The notes beneath the pieces were generated by a model. That model worked only from the letters and a program-made list of their open reading frames with translations. It ran no database searches and was not told the DNA's origin. A stretch of 64,000 nt of DNA from Streptomyces aquilus (lineage in GTDB: Bacteria; Actinomycetota; Actinomycetes; Streptomycetales; Streptomycetaceae), in assembly GCF_003955715.1 (NCBI RefSeq), contig NZ_CP034463.1, forward strand, positions 2,356,001-2,420,000, read 5' to 3'. Below are positions 36,668-44,132 of the stretch, in pieces. A program made the translations under genes and the position numbers. Position 1 is the first letter of the stretch. Each line of letters starts with the position of its first letter.

Positions 36668-37751
36668 TCGAGATCCAGTCCGCGGTCGAGACCTGGGACA
36701 GGTTCAGCGCGGGCAGTGCCTCGCGCAGCTGGTCCATGTTCTCGATCTTCTTCTCGCGCAGGAAGTCCTGGGTGATGGCGACGGCCGGGAACTCGACGGA
36801 GGTCTTGTTCAGCTGACCGGCCAGTTCGAGGGCGGTGGTGCGGACGACGGCGGCGCCGACCGCGGACGGGTCGGTGCCGGCGGTGGCGACCCAGGGGCTG
36901 TCGGCGGCGGTCATCTGCTGGATGTCGGCGTTGGAGACGTCCGCGCCGAAGACCTTCACCTTGTCCTGGAGCTTCTTGTTCTGCACGGCGAGGACGGTGC
37001 CCTTGGCGAGCTCGTCGTAGGGGGCGAAGACGCCGGCGACGTCGCCGTGCTGGGTGAGCGCGGCGGAGACGAGGGGAACGTTGTCGGTGGCCGTGGAGTC
37101 GGTGACCTTGCCGACCTTGAACTCCTGCTTCCAGCCCTGCGCGGCGACTTCCTTCGCCCACACGGTGTCGCGCTTGTCGAGGGCGGCGTAGCCGGCCACG
37201 TTGACGTAGCCGACCTTGGCGTCCTTGCCGACCTTCTGGGCCATCACGTCGAGGACGGCCTGGGCCATGCTGGCGTCGTCCTGCTTGGTGGCGACGACGC
37301 CCTTGGTGGCGGTCTCGACGTCGTAGACGACGACCTTGATGCCCTTCTTCACGGCCTTGTCGATCTCCGGCTGGATGGTGGCCGGGAAGCCGTGGTCGAT
37401 GATGATCGCCTTGGCACCGGAGTTGATGGCCGAGGAGAGGTCGGTGGCCTGCTTGGCGTTGTCGGCCTGGGCGTCGTACACGGTCAGGTCGATGCCGAGG
37501 GCCTTGGCCTGCGCCTTGGCGCCGTTGCCCCACTGCTCGAAGTAGTCGCCGGCGCCGCTCTGTCTGACCAGGGCGACCTTGACCGCGCCCGCGCTGAACG
37601 GGGCGGGCTTCTTGCCGGTGGCGGCCGACGCGGAGGCGGCGGTGTCGCCGGCGTCCTTGGAGGCGTCGCTGGACTGCGAGCAGCCGGAGAGCACGAGCGC
37701 GGAGAGGGACGCGAGGGAGAGCGCGGCAAGGGGCAGACGGGTGCGGGACAT
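36654..37751 (-). CDS. Solute-binding lipoprotein, sugar-binding periplasmic-protein-like (putative methylthioribose receptor)
   Basis: The 365-residue product starts MSRTRLPLAALSLASL and has lipobox LSGC with lipidated Cys24. The mature part is a type 1 periplasmic binding fold related to ribose-binding proteins: VALVRQSGAGDYFEQW, AINSGAKAIIIDHGFP, GVFAPYDELAKGTVLAV and the C-terminal AVAITQDFLREKKI. The dependence on the methylthioribose kinase gene suggests it binds methylthioribose. A leader peptide ORF and promoter lie upstream at 37870-37977. Confidence 0.9.
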   Translation of the reverse strand: MSRTRLPLAALSLASLSALVLSGCSQSSDASKDAGDTAASASAATGKKPAPFSAGAVKVALVRQSGAGDYFEQWGNGAKAQAKALGIDLTVYDAQADNAKQATDLSSAINSGAKAIIIDHGFPATIQPEIDKAVKKGIKVVVYDVETATKGVVATKQDDASMAQAVLDVMAQKVGKDAKVGYVNVAGYAALDKRDTVWAKEVAAQGWKQEFKVGKVTDSTATDNVPLVSAALTQHGDVAGVFAPYDELAKGTVLAVQNKKLQDKVKVFGADVSNADIQQMTAADSPWVATAGTDPSAVGAAVVRTTALELAGQLNKTSVEFPAVAITQDFLREKKIENMDQLREALPALNLSQVSTADWISNVAH

Positions 37752-37869
37752 GGTGGGGCTCCAGGTGCGGGGTGGTGCAGAGCGGATGAGAGAGGTGCCT
37801 GGCCCGGAGCGCGAGCAGAAGGGAATGCGCCACCGCCGCAGGGAGGGCAGGGCGGGGCTCCGGGAGGGG

Positions 37870-37941
37870 TCAGCGACAGCTGGTGGTGGTCGTCCGGAGC
37901 AGGTCCACGTACAGCCGCCGCACGAGCAGCAGCGTCTTCAT
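37870..37941 (-). CDS. Short cysteine-containing leader peptide of the methylthioribose importer/mtnK operon
   Basis: A 23-residue frame starts at ATG 37941 with MKTLLLVRRL and ends LLRTTTTSCR. The core RR-x3-D-x2-R-x5-C-R resembles the short leader peptides found before sulfur-metabolism genes in Streptomyces. It has no ribosome site. A TTGACG box (37972-37977 on the minus strand), an 18-nt spacer and a CATGAT box (37948-37953) place the expected transcription start at the A of this ATG, so it is probably a leaderless mRNA. The Cys codon followed by Arg and stop suits ribosome stalling at low cysteine. It ends 118 nt before the solute-binding protein start. Confidence 0.75.
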   Translation of the reverse strand: MKTLLLVRRLYVDLLRTTTTSCR

Positions 37942-37947
37942 ACGCAG

Positions 37948-37977
37948 ATCATGAGAACGATTTCAGCCATCCGTCAA
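37948..37977 (-). promoter_or_regulatory. Promoter of the leader ORF / methylthioribose importer operon
   Basis: On the minus strand: -35 TTGACG (37977-37972), 18-nt spacer, -10 CATGAT (37953-37948), then 6 nt to ATG 37941. The -35 box is a strong match to the HrdB consensus. The spacing predicts that transcription starts on the start codon. Confidence 0.65.
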
Positions 37978-38092
37978 AGGTGTGGAAGCGGTTTCTCAGC
38001 AGGTGAGACAACGACTACGTCACACCCGATTGACCTGACATGGCGGGTTACCATCGCGGGACCGGCACCCGACCCGGCACAGTGAGGCCCCG

Positions 38093-38167
38093 ATGACGAC
38101 ACCCCGTGCGAACGCGCTGCGTATGCCCTGCATGCGCCGCTGTTGTCGCGCGCTGTGTCGCGGCTGA
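38093..38167 (+). CDS. Cysteine-rich leader peptide of the mtnDCB operon
   Basis: A 24-residue frame starts at ATG 38093 with TGAGG about 5 nt upstream. It ends in [14 protein letters not shown] and contains four cysteines in the last 12 residues, including a CC pair. Such cysteine-dense short frames ahead of sulfur genes are known from mycobacteria, where low cysteine-tRNA stalls the ribosome and opens the downstream gene. It lies 104 nt upstream of mtnD. The frame is too short to be a functional protein of a known type. Confidence 0.75.
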   Translation: MTTPRANALRMPCMRRCCRALCRG

Positions 38168-38271
38168 CCAACTGTCCCGCCGCGTTTCGCCGCCGTCCCT
38201 CTTCCTCCCCCGCCGGTCCGGTGCTTGTCTCGGTATCCGGACTTTCCTTCCAGACGCCTGGAGTTGTTCCC

Positions 38272-38871
38272 ATGACGCTGCTGACCACCTGGTCCGAGTC
38301 CGGCCCCGAGACGCAGGTCCGCCGCACCTCGGACCCCGCCGAGATCGCCGAGGCGCTCAAGCCGCTCGGTGTGCGCTACGAGCAGTGGCCGATCCGCGAG
38401 GACGTCCCCTTCGACGCCGACAGCGACACGGTGTTCGCCGCGTACGGCCCGGAGATCGAGAAGCTGAACGCCGAGGAGGGCTTCACCACCGTCGACGTCC
38501 TCGGCCTGCACCCCAGCGACGACCCGGAGTTCCCCGCGAAGGCGAAGGCCGCGCGCGAGAAGTTCCTCCAGGAGCACACGCACGACGACGATGACGAGGT
38601 CCGTTTCTTCGTCTCCGGCTCCGGCATCTTCTATCTGCACGTGAACGGCGAGGTGCACGCGGTCTTCTGCGAGAAGGGCGACCTGCTGGGCGTGCCGCGC
38701 GGCACCACCCACTGGTTCGACATGGGCACCAACCCGTCGTTCACCGCGATCCGCTTCTTCCACGAGGAGGACGGCTGGATCGGCAACTTCACCGGTTCGA
38801 CGATCGCGTCCCGCTTCCCGGACTACGACACGATCGCGGCGGGCTACGAGGCGGACAAGGCCTCCGCATGA
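38272..38871 (+). CDS. mtnD: Acireductone dioxygenase
   Basis: MtnD splits the acireductone of the methionine salvage pathway with O2, giving formate and the keto acid of methionine (Fe form) or an off-pathway product with CO (Ni form). ATG 38272 gives 199 residues. The cupin metal ligands are His102, His104 and Glu109 in [13 protein letters not shown], and His147 in GTTHWFD. It overlaps mtnC by 4 nt (ATGA). No strong ribosome site precedes it, consistent with dependence on upstream leader translation or an unrecognised site. Confidence 0.93.
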   Translation: MTLLTTWSESGPETQVRRTSDPAEIAEALKPLGVRYEQWPIREDVPFDADSDTVFAAYGPEIEKLNAEEGFTTVDVLGLHPSDDPEFPAKAKAAREKFLQEHTHDDDDEVRFFVSGSGIFYLHVNGEVHAVFCEKGDLLGVPRGTTHWFDMGTNPSFTAIRFFHEEDGWIGNFTGSTIASRFPDYDTIAAGYEADKASA

Positions 38872-39587
38872 GCCTGTCGTACGACGTGGACGCCGTGGTG
38901 CTCGACATCGAGGGCACCACGAGCGCCACGGGCTTCGTCGTCGACGTCCTCTACCCGTACTCCCGCTCACGTTTCGGAGCACTGCTCTCCCAGCGCGGTG
39001 GTGATCCGGACGTCCAGCGGGCCGTCGCCCAGGTCCGCGAGGAGCTCGGCGACCCGCACGCGGACGCGGCGGCCGTCGAGAAGGCCCTCAACTCCTGGCT
39101 CGACGAGGACCGCAAGGCCACCCCGCTCAAGACCCTCCAGGGCATCATCTGGTCCGAGGGCTTCGCCCGCGGCGACCTCGTCTCGCACTTCTACGACGAC
39201 GTCGTACCGCGGTTGCGTGCCTGGCACGCGGCGGGCCTGCGGCTGTACGTCTACTCGTCGGGGTCGGTGGCCGCGCAGCGGGCGTGGTTCACCAACAGCC
39301 CGGAGGGCGATCTGACGTCCCTCGTCTCGGGGCTGTACGACACCGAGAACGCGGGCCCCAAGCAGGAGCCGGAGTCGTACCGCCGTATCGCGGAGGCGAC
39401 CGGCGTCGCGCCGTCGAGGCTTCTCTTCCTCTCCGACCGCCCCGGCGAGCTGGACGCGGCCCGTGCGGCCGGCTGGCACGCGGTCGGCATCCGGCGGCCC
39501 GGGGAGCCGTACTACGAGCAAGGCGTCGGCGACCACGCGCAGGCGGGGACGTTCGACGAGATCACCGTTTCTAGGAGCACCGCATGA
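38868..39587 (+). CDS. mtnC: Enolase-phosphatase E1 (acireductone synthase)
   Basis: MtnC enolises and dephosphorylates 2,3-diketo-5-methylthiopentyl-1-phosphate to the acireductone. This is a 239-residue HAD protein with nucleophile Asp in [14 protein letters not shown] (residues 8-21), [15 protein letters not shown] (motif II), and [18 protein letters not shown] (motif IV). It overlaps mtnD by 4 nt and mtnB by 4 nt, so the three are translated in a coupled chain. Confidence 0.95.
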   Translation: MSLSYDVDAVVLDIEGTTSATGFVVDVLYPYSRSRFGALLSQRGGDPDVQRAVAQVREELGDPHADAAAVEKALNSWLDEDRKATPLKTLQGIIWSEGFARGDLVSHFYDDVVPRLRAWHAAGLRLYVYSSGSVAAQRAWFTNSPEGDLTSLVSGLYDTENAGPKQEPESYRRIAEATGVAPSRLLFLSDRPGELDAARAAGWHAVGIRRPGEPYYEQGVGDHAQAGTFDEITVSRSTA

Positions 39588-40192
39588 CCGCCGAGATCAG
39601 CGCACTCGACCTGGAGGAGGCGGGGGCGGTCCTCGCCGCCGAGTCCGCCCGCTTCGCCTCCTTCGGCTGGATGCGCGGCACCTCCGGCAACCTGTCCGTG
39701 GTGCTCGCCCGTGACCCGCTGCGCCTCGCGGTCACCGCCAGCGGCCACGACAAGGGTGAACTGACGCCCGCCGACGTGGTGTTGGTGGACGGGCAGGGCG
39801 CGGCCGTGCAGGGCGGCAAGCCGTCCGCGGAGGCCGAGCTGCATGCGCGGGTCGCCGCGCTGACCGGGGCCGGGGCCGTCGTGCACGTCCACACGGTGGC
39901 GTCCGTGGCCATGGGGCGGCGCGAGCCGGGCGGGATCGTCTTCAGGGACCTGGAGATGCTGAAGGGCGTCGGGCAGCCCGCGCACGACGTCGAGGTGACG
40001 CTGCCGGTCATCGCCAACAGCCAGGACATGAAGGTCCTCGGGGACCGGCTGGAGGCGGCGCGGGACCCGAGGATGCCGGCGGTGGTGGTCGCGGGGCACG
40101 GCCTCTATGTCTGGGGCGACAGTCCGAAGCAGGCCCGGCACCACACCGAAGTGGTGGAGTGGCTGCTGGAGTTGGAGCTGTCGCAGCGCTGA
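39584..40192 (+). CDS. mtnB: Methylthioribulose-1-phosphate dehydratase
   Basis: MtnB removes water from methylthioribulose 1-phosphate, the product of MtnA. It is a 202-residue class II aldolase-like zinc protein. SGHDKGELTPADVVLVDG and the zinc ligands in VVHVHTVASVAMG and VAGHGLYVWGDS are clear. FGWMRGTSGNLSVVL is the substrate loop. It is the last gene of the mtnDCB unit and is followed by a bidirectional hairpin before the convergent mtnA. Confidence 0.93.
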   Translation: MTAEISALDLEEAGAVLAAESARFASFGWMRGTSGNLSVVLARDPLRLAVTASGHDKGELTPADVVLVDGQGAAVQGGKPSAEAELHARVAALTGAGAVVHVHTVASVAMGRREPGGIVFRDLEMLKGVGQPAHDVEVTLPVIANSQDMKVLGDRLEAARDPRMPAVVVAGHGLYVWGDSPKQARHHTEVVEWLLELELSQR

Positions 40193-40201
40193 GCACCACA
40201 G

Positions 40202-40237
40202 AAAAAAGGGACCCTCTGGGATCAGGGGGTTTCTTTC
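40202..40237. terminator. Bidirectional terminator between mtnB and mtnA
   Basis: AAAAAA (40202-40207), stem ACCCTCT (40211-40217) with AGGGGGT (40224-40230) and a T-rich tail TTCTTT form a terminator readable from either strand between the convergent genes. Confidence 0.7.
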
Positions 40238-40240
40238 CGT

Positions 40241-41272
40241 CTACTTCAGGTGATCCCCGGGCAGTTGACCGGCGGAGACCTCCAGCACGCCCCGTTCGGT
40301 CGCCAGCCCCGTCACCAGCCGCCCCGGCGTCACGTCGAAGGCGGGGTTGTGTCCGCGCGACTCGGCGGGCGCCGTGCGCACCCCGCCCCACTCCAGCACC
40401 TCGGCCTCACCGCGGAGTTCGATGTGGATGTCGTCGCCGGTCTTGGTGGCGAGGTCGACCGTTGTCGTCGGCGCGGCCACCAGGAACGGGATGCCGGCGT
40501 CGGCGCAGGCGAGGGCGACGCCCACGGTGCCGACCTTGTTGGCGGTGTCGCCGTTGGCGGCGATGCGGTCCGCGCCGACGATCGCCGCGTCGACCTCGCC
40601 GCGCAGGATGGTGCCGGCCGCGGCCCCGTCGGCCTGGACGTAGTGCGGGATGCCCTCCTGGACCAACTCCCAGGCGGTGAGCCGGGATCCCTGGAGCAAC
40701 GGGCGCGTCTCGTCGGCGTACACGACCTCCAGGCGCCCGCGGGCGTGGAGTTCGCGGATGACGCCGAGTGCCGTGCCCCAGCCGGCGGTCGCGAGGGCGC
40801 CGGTGTTGCAGTGGGTCAGGATGCGCAACGGCCGGTCCTCGCCGACGAGTTCGAGCAGCCAGTCGGCGCCGAAGGCGCCCATCGCGCGGTTCGCCTCGAC
40901 GTCCTCGCGCTGGACGGCGGCGGCCTCCTCCAGCACCGCGTCGAGGCCCTCGTCGAAGCGGGTCATGACGCGGTCCACGCAGACCATGAGGTTGACGGCG
41001 GTGGGGCGGGCCGCACGGACCCGGGCGACGGCCGCGCGTATCTCGTCCCGCGACCAGCCCGCGCGCTCCCCCTCGATGAGCGCGAGCGCGACACCGTACG
41101 CGCCCGCCGCGCCGATGGCCGGCGCGCCGCGCACCACGAGGCGCTGGATCGCGTCGACCAGGGTGTCCACATCGCGGACATCCAGCGTCTCGGTGCGCTG
41201 CGGCAGCAGCGTCTGGTCGATGAGGGCGAGGCTCTCCCCGGTCCACTCGACCGCACGCAATTCCTGGGGCAT
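40241..41272 (-). CDS. mtnA: Methylthioribose-1-phosphate isomerase
   Basis: MtnA converts methylthioribose 1-phosphate to methylthioribulose 1-phosphate. ATG 41272 with CAGGAG 10 nt upstream gives 343 residues. The IF-2B/MtnA fold shows RGAPAIGAAGAYGVAL, catalytic Cys in THCNTGALATAGWGTALG, and catalytic Asp in VGADRIAANGDTANKVGT. It stands alone on the minus strand. Its promoter region is shared with the plus-strand nucleoside importer operon, and no leader ORF precedes it. Confidence 0.96.
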   Translation of the reverse strand: MPQELRAVEWTGESLALIDQTLLPQRTETLDVRDVDTLVDAIQRLVVRGAPAIGAAGAYGVALALIEGERAGWSRDEIRAAVARVRAARPTAVNLMVCVDRVMTRFDEGLDAVLEEAAAVQREDVEANRAMGAFGADWLLELVGEDRPLRILTHCNTGALATAGWGTALGVIRELHARGRLEVVYADETRPLLQGSRLTAWELVQEGIPHYVQADGAAAGTILRGEVDAAIVGADRIAANGDTANKVGTVGVALACADAGIPFLVAAPTTTVDLATKTGDDIHIELRGEAEVLEWGGVRTAPAESRGHNPAFDVTPGRLVTGLATERGVLEVSAGQLPGDHLK

Positions 41273-41417
41273 ATCGGGACACTCCTGATGTTCCGGTGGT
41301 CTCCGCCACCGTACATGACCTGCACGAACCATAGTTCGAGACAGTCGAGCAGGTGTCCGGAAACGGATGCTACTGTCCAGCGATCAGTCCGCAGACCGAG
41401 ACGAAGGAGGAAAGATC
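41273..41417. promoter_or_regulatory. Divergent promoter region mtnA / nucleoside importer leader
   Basis: This stretch lies between mtnA and the leader ORF. TACTGT near 41370-41375 is a possible -10 box for the plus-strand transcript. No palindrome stands out. Confidence 0.4.
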
Positions 41418-41483
41418 GTGCTGCTGACCAAGCGCCGTTTCCTCGACTTCGGCCGGTGTGCCGGCGACGGCTGTCGACGCTGA
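41418..41483 (+). CDS. Short leader peptide of the nucleoside importer/phosphorylase operon
   Basis: GTG 41418 has a perfect AGGAGG 9 nt upstream. The 21-residue product begins MLLTKRRFLD and ends FGRCAGDGCRR. It shares RR-x2-D-x2-R-x5-C-R with the leader ORF at 37870, although the DNA is different. Two Cys codons (residues 14 and 19) come late, and the stop is followed 36 nt later by a perfect hairpin. An ORF of this length with such a strong ribosome site, 85 nt before the real gene, is best explained as a regulatory leader. Confidence 0.8.
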   Translation: MLLTKRRFLDFGRCAGDGCRR

Positions 41484-41519
41484 CCCCGTCCCCGCAGCGT
41501 CACCCCACCCACCACCCCC

Positions 41520-41541
41520 ACGCGCTCCCGGCGGAGCGCGT
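41520..41541 (+). terminator. Candidate attenuator hairpin after the leader ORF
   Basis: A perfect 9-bp stem, ACGCGCTCC (41520-41528) with GGAGCGCGT (41533-41541), has the tetraloop CGGC. It lies between the leader ORF and the lipoprotein gene start at 41569. A smaller stem, GCCGG with CCGGC, covers the Cys14 codon inside the leader. Ribosome position on the leader could choose between such stems. Confidence 0.55.
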
Positions 41542-41568
41542 ATCGCCGTATCCGGAAGGCCTCCCCCG

Positions 41569-42618
41569 ATGCTCCGCAGATCCCGTCGTACCCTCCAGGT
41601 CGCCGCCACCACCGCACTGATCGTCACCGCCGCGACCGCCTGCAACGCCGCAGCGAAGAACGACTCCGGCAGCGCGAGCGCGGGCAGCAAGACGTCCTTC
41701 ACGCTGGTCACCCCGGACGCCGTCGGCCAGAACGAGTTCCTCAAGCTCGCCGTCAGCGGCATCAAGTCCGCGGCGAAGAAGCACGACGGCTCGCAGAAGG
41801 TCTACGAGTCCACCGACACCGCCTCCCAGCAGCAGAACGTGCAGGCCGCGGTCGACGCCAAGCCGGACGTCATCGTGCTGGTCGGCTTCGAGTTCGCCGA
41901 CATCGTCGCCCAGCAGGCCCAGAAGAACCCGAAGCAGCAGTTCCTGATCATCGACGCCTGCACCGCCAAGACCTTCAAGAACGTCAGCTGCGCGGTCTTC
42001 CGTGAGCACGAGGGCGTCTTCCTCGCGGGCGCCGAGGCGGGCCTGCTCAGCAAGTCGGGCAAGGTCGGCGCGGTCGACGTCCTCGACACTCCCCAGTTCC
42101 GTCGCTACAGCGACCCGTTCGCGGCCGGCGCCAAGAAGGTCGCGCCGAAGACCACCACCGACACCCGCTTCGTCGGCGGCCAGTCCCCCTTCGACGACTC
42201 GGCCCGCGCCAAGGAGCAGGCGGGCACCCTGCTCGCCAAGGGCTACGACCAGCTGATGGCGGCCGCGGCGGCCGGCAACTACGGCGTCTTCGAGGCCGCG
42301 AAGGCCAAGGGCGCCTACGCGTACGGCGTCGACGTCAACCAGTGCACCGCGGCGCCCGGCACGGTCGTCGACAACGTGATCAAGCGCACGGACGTCGCCG
42401 TGGAGAAGGGCATCGAGTCGGTGCTCGACGGCAAGGCGGGCACGACCGTCTCGTACGGCCTCAAGGAGGGCGGCATCAGCCTGACCGGCCTGGAGGACGG
42501 CGTCCAGACGTCGAAGTGCGTCATCGCCGACCACACGGACGTCCTCGCGAAGGTGAAGGAACTGCGCGACCAGATCGTGTCCGGGAAGCTGACGGTCGAT
42601 GACCCCGCCGCAAGCTGA
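41569..42618 (+). CDS. BMP/PnrA-type nucleoside-binding lipoprotein
   Basis: ATG 41569 gives 349 residues; an upstream frame to 41458 overlaps the leader ORF and lacks a signal. The signal is MLRRSRRTLQVAATTALIVT with lipobox ATAC and Cys25. The mature part is a Bmp family binding fold: FTLVTPDAVGQNEFLKLAVSG, VIVLVGFEFADIVAQQAQ, FREHEGVFLAGAEAGLLS and YAYGVDVNQC. BMP proteins feed nucleosides to ABC importers. In this operon the cargo may be methylthioadenosine or another nucleoside. It overlaps the ATPase gene by 20 nt. Confidence 0.92.
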   Translation: MLRRSRRTLQVAATTALIVTAATACNAAAKNDSGSASAGSKTSFTLVTPDAVGQNEFLKLAVSGIKSAAKKHDGSQKVYESTDTASQQQNVQAAVDAKPDVIVLVGFEFADIVAQQAQKNPKQQFLIIDACTAKTFKNVSCAVFREHEGVFLAGAEAGLLSKSGKVGAVDVLDTPQFRRYSDPFAAGAKKVAPKTTTDTRFVGGQSPFDDSARAKEQAGTLLAKGYDQLMAAAAAGNYGVFEAAKAKGAYAYGVDVNQCTAAPGTVVDNVIKRTDVAVEKGIESVLDGKAGTTVSYGLKEGGISLTGLEDGVQTSKCVIADHTDVLAKVKELRDQIVSGKLTVDDPAAS

Positions 42619-44131
42619 TCCGGCGGTCGAGCTCCGGGGAATCACCAAGCGGTTCCCCGGCACGCTCGCCAACGACGCCGTCGACCTGACCGTCCGGCGC
42701 GGCGAGATCCACGCCCTCATGGGCGAGAACGGCGCGGGCAAGTCCACGCTCATGTCGATCCTGTACGGCATGACCCGCGCCGACGCCGGTTCGGTCCGGG
42801 TCGACGGGCGCGAGGCGGACTTCGCCAGCCCGAGTGACGCGATGGCCGCCGGGCTCGGCATGGTCCACCAGAGCTTCAAGCTGTTCGACTCGCTGAGCGT
42901 GGCCGAGAACGTCGTCTACGCCGCCGAGCCGCGCCGCTTCGGCCTGGTGGACCGGGCCGCGGCCCGCCGCCGGGTGCGTGAACTCGCCGAAGAGCACGGC
43001 CTGGCCGTGGACCCGGACGCGCGCGTCGGCGACCTGCCGGTGGGCCTGCGCCAGCGCGTCGAGATCCTCAAGCTGCTGCACCGCGGCGCCCGCACCCTGA
43101 TCCTCGACGAGCCGACGGCGGTGCTCACGCCCGCCGAGGCGGACGCGCTGTTCGCCGTCCTCAAGTCGCTGGCCGCGCAGGGCCGTACGGTGATCCTCGT
43201 CACGCACAAGCTGCGCGAGGTCCTCGAAGGCAGCGACCGCGTGACCGTGCTGCGGGACGGCCGGGTGGTGGCCCGGCTGGTCACCGCGGAGACCTCCGCC
43301 GACAAGATCGCGGCCGCGATGACCGGCCGCGCGGTCGAACTGGACCGCGTCCACGCCCCGGGGACGCCGGGTGACGTGGTCCTGGACGTGTCCGACCTCA
43401 CCACCGACGGGGTGCGCGAGGCTTCGCTCACGGTGCGGGCGGGCGAGATCGTCGGCATCGCGGGCGTCGCGGGCAACGGCCAGAGCGAGCTGATCGAGGC
43501 GCTGGCCGGACTGCGGCCGACCACTGGGGGACGCGTGTCCCTGCTCGACGCCGACATCACCCACGCCTCGGCCACCGAACGCCGCCTGGGGGGCCTGGCG
43601 TACGTCCCCGAGGACCGCCACGCGGTCGGTACGGCTCCTGCCGCGTCCGTCGCCGAGAACCTCGCGATGGGACATCACCGTACGTCGTTGTCGTCCCGCG
43701 GACTGCTGCCGCCGGCCGGAGTCCGGGCGCACGCACGGCAGTTGATCGACCGCTTCGGCATCAAGGCCTCGGCCCCCGAGGTGCCCGCCTCGGCGCTGTC
43801 CGGCGGGAATCTCCAGAAGCTGCTCATCGGCCGCGAACTCGCCCACGAGGCGCCGCTGTTGCTCGTCGAACAGCCGACCCGCGGGGTCGACATCGGGGCC
43901 ATCCAGAACATCCACGACCAGCTGATCGCCTACCGCGACGCCGGTCACGCCGTGCTCCTCGTCTCGGCCGAACTGAGCGAGATCCGGGGCCTGGCCGACC
44001 GGGTGCTGGTGATGTACGAGGGCCGGATCACGGCGTCGTACGACAAGAACGAGGCGGACGAACGGACGCTGGGCCTGGCCATGGCGGGCGGCGCCACGAG
44101 GGAAGCCGCCGCGGTGGAGGCCGTCGACTGA
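42599..44131 (+). CDS. ABC transporter ATPase, nucleoside (BMP) type, two domains
   Basis: The 510-residue protein has two fused ATPase domains. Domain 1 has GENGAGKST (about 41-49), HQSFKLFDSLSVAENVV (Q-loop), a variant signature LPVGLRQRVEILKLL, and LILDEPTAVLTP. Domain 2 has GVAGNGQSEL in place of Walker A, LSGGNLQKLLIGREL and LLLVEQPTRGVD. This set is typical of the nucleoside importers NupA/YufO. Start ATG 42599 lies inside the lipoprotein gene. Confidence 0.94.
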   Translation: MTPPQADPAVELRGITKRFPGTLANDAVDLTVRRGEIHALMGENGAGKSTLMSILYGMTRADAGSVRVDGREADFASPSDAMAAGLGMVHQSFKLFDSLSVAENVVYAAEPRRFGLVDRAAARRRVRELAEEHGLAVDPDARVGDLPVGLRQRVEILKLLHRGARTLILDEPTAVLTPAEADALFAVLKSLAAQGRTVILVTHKLREVLEGSDRVTVLRDGRVVARLVTAETSADKIAAAMTGRAVELDRVHAPGTPGDVVLDVSDLTTDGVREASLTVRAGEIVGIAGVAGNGQSELIEALAGLRPTTGGRVSLLDADITHASATERRLGGLAYVPEDRHAVGTAPAASVAENLAMGHHRTSLSSRGLLPPAGVRAHARQLIDRFGIKASAPEVPASALSGGNLQKLLIGRELAHEAPLLLVEQPTRGVDIGAIQNIHDQLIAYRDAGHAVLLVSAELSEIRGLADRVLVMYEGRITASYDKNEADERTLGLAMAGGATREAAAVEAVD

Positions 44132-44132
44132 C

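Larger units (their letters stand above)
37752..38271. other. Divergent control region of the mtnK and mtnD operons with two leader ORFs
   Basis: The 520 nt between the two operons hold two divergent short leader ORFs (37870-37941 minus, 38093-38167 plus) and the promoters for both. A possible long-loop hairpin (CCCGGAGC 37803-37810 with GCTCCGGG 37857-37864) lies between the minus leader and its operon. On the plus side, GTCCGG with CCGGAC and TCCAG with CTGGA could form small hairpins between leader and mtnD. Confidence 0.6.

Noticed and set aside
38569..38600. Four acidic residues between HxH and E in MtnD, one more than in some family members
   Set aside because: The cupin metal motif allows three or four residues at this point, so the enzyme is not unusual.
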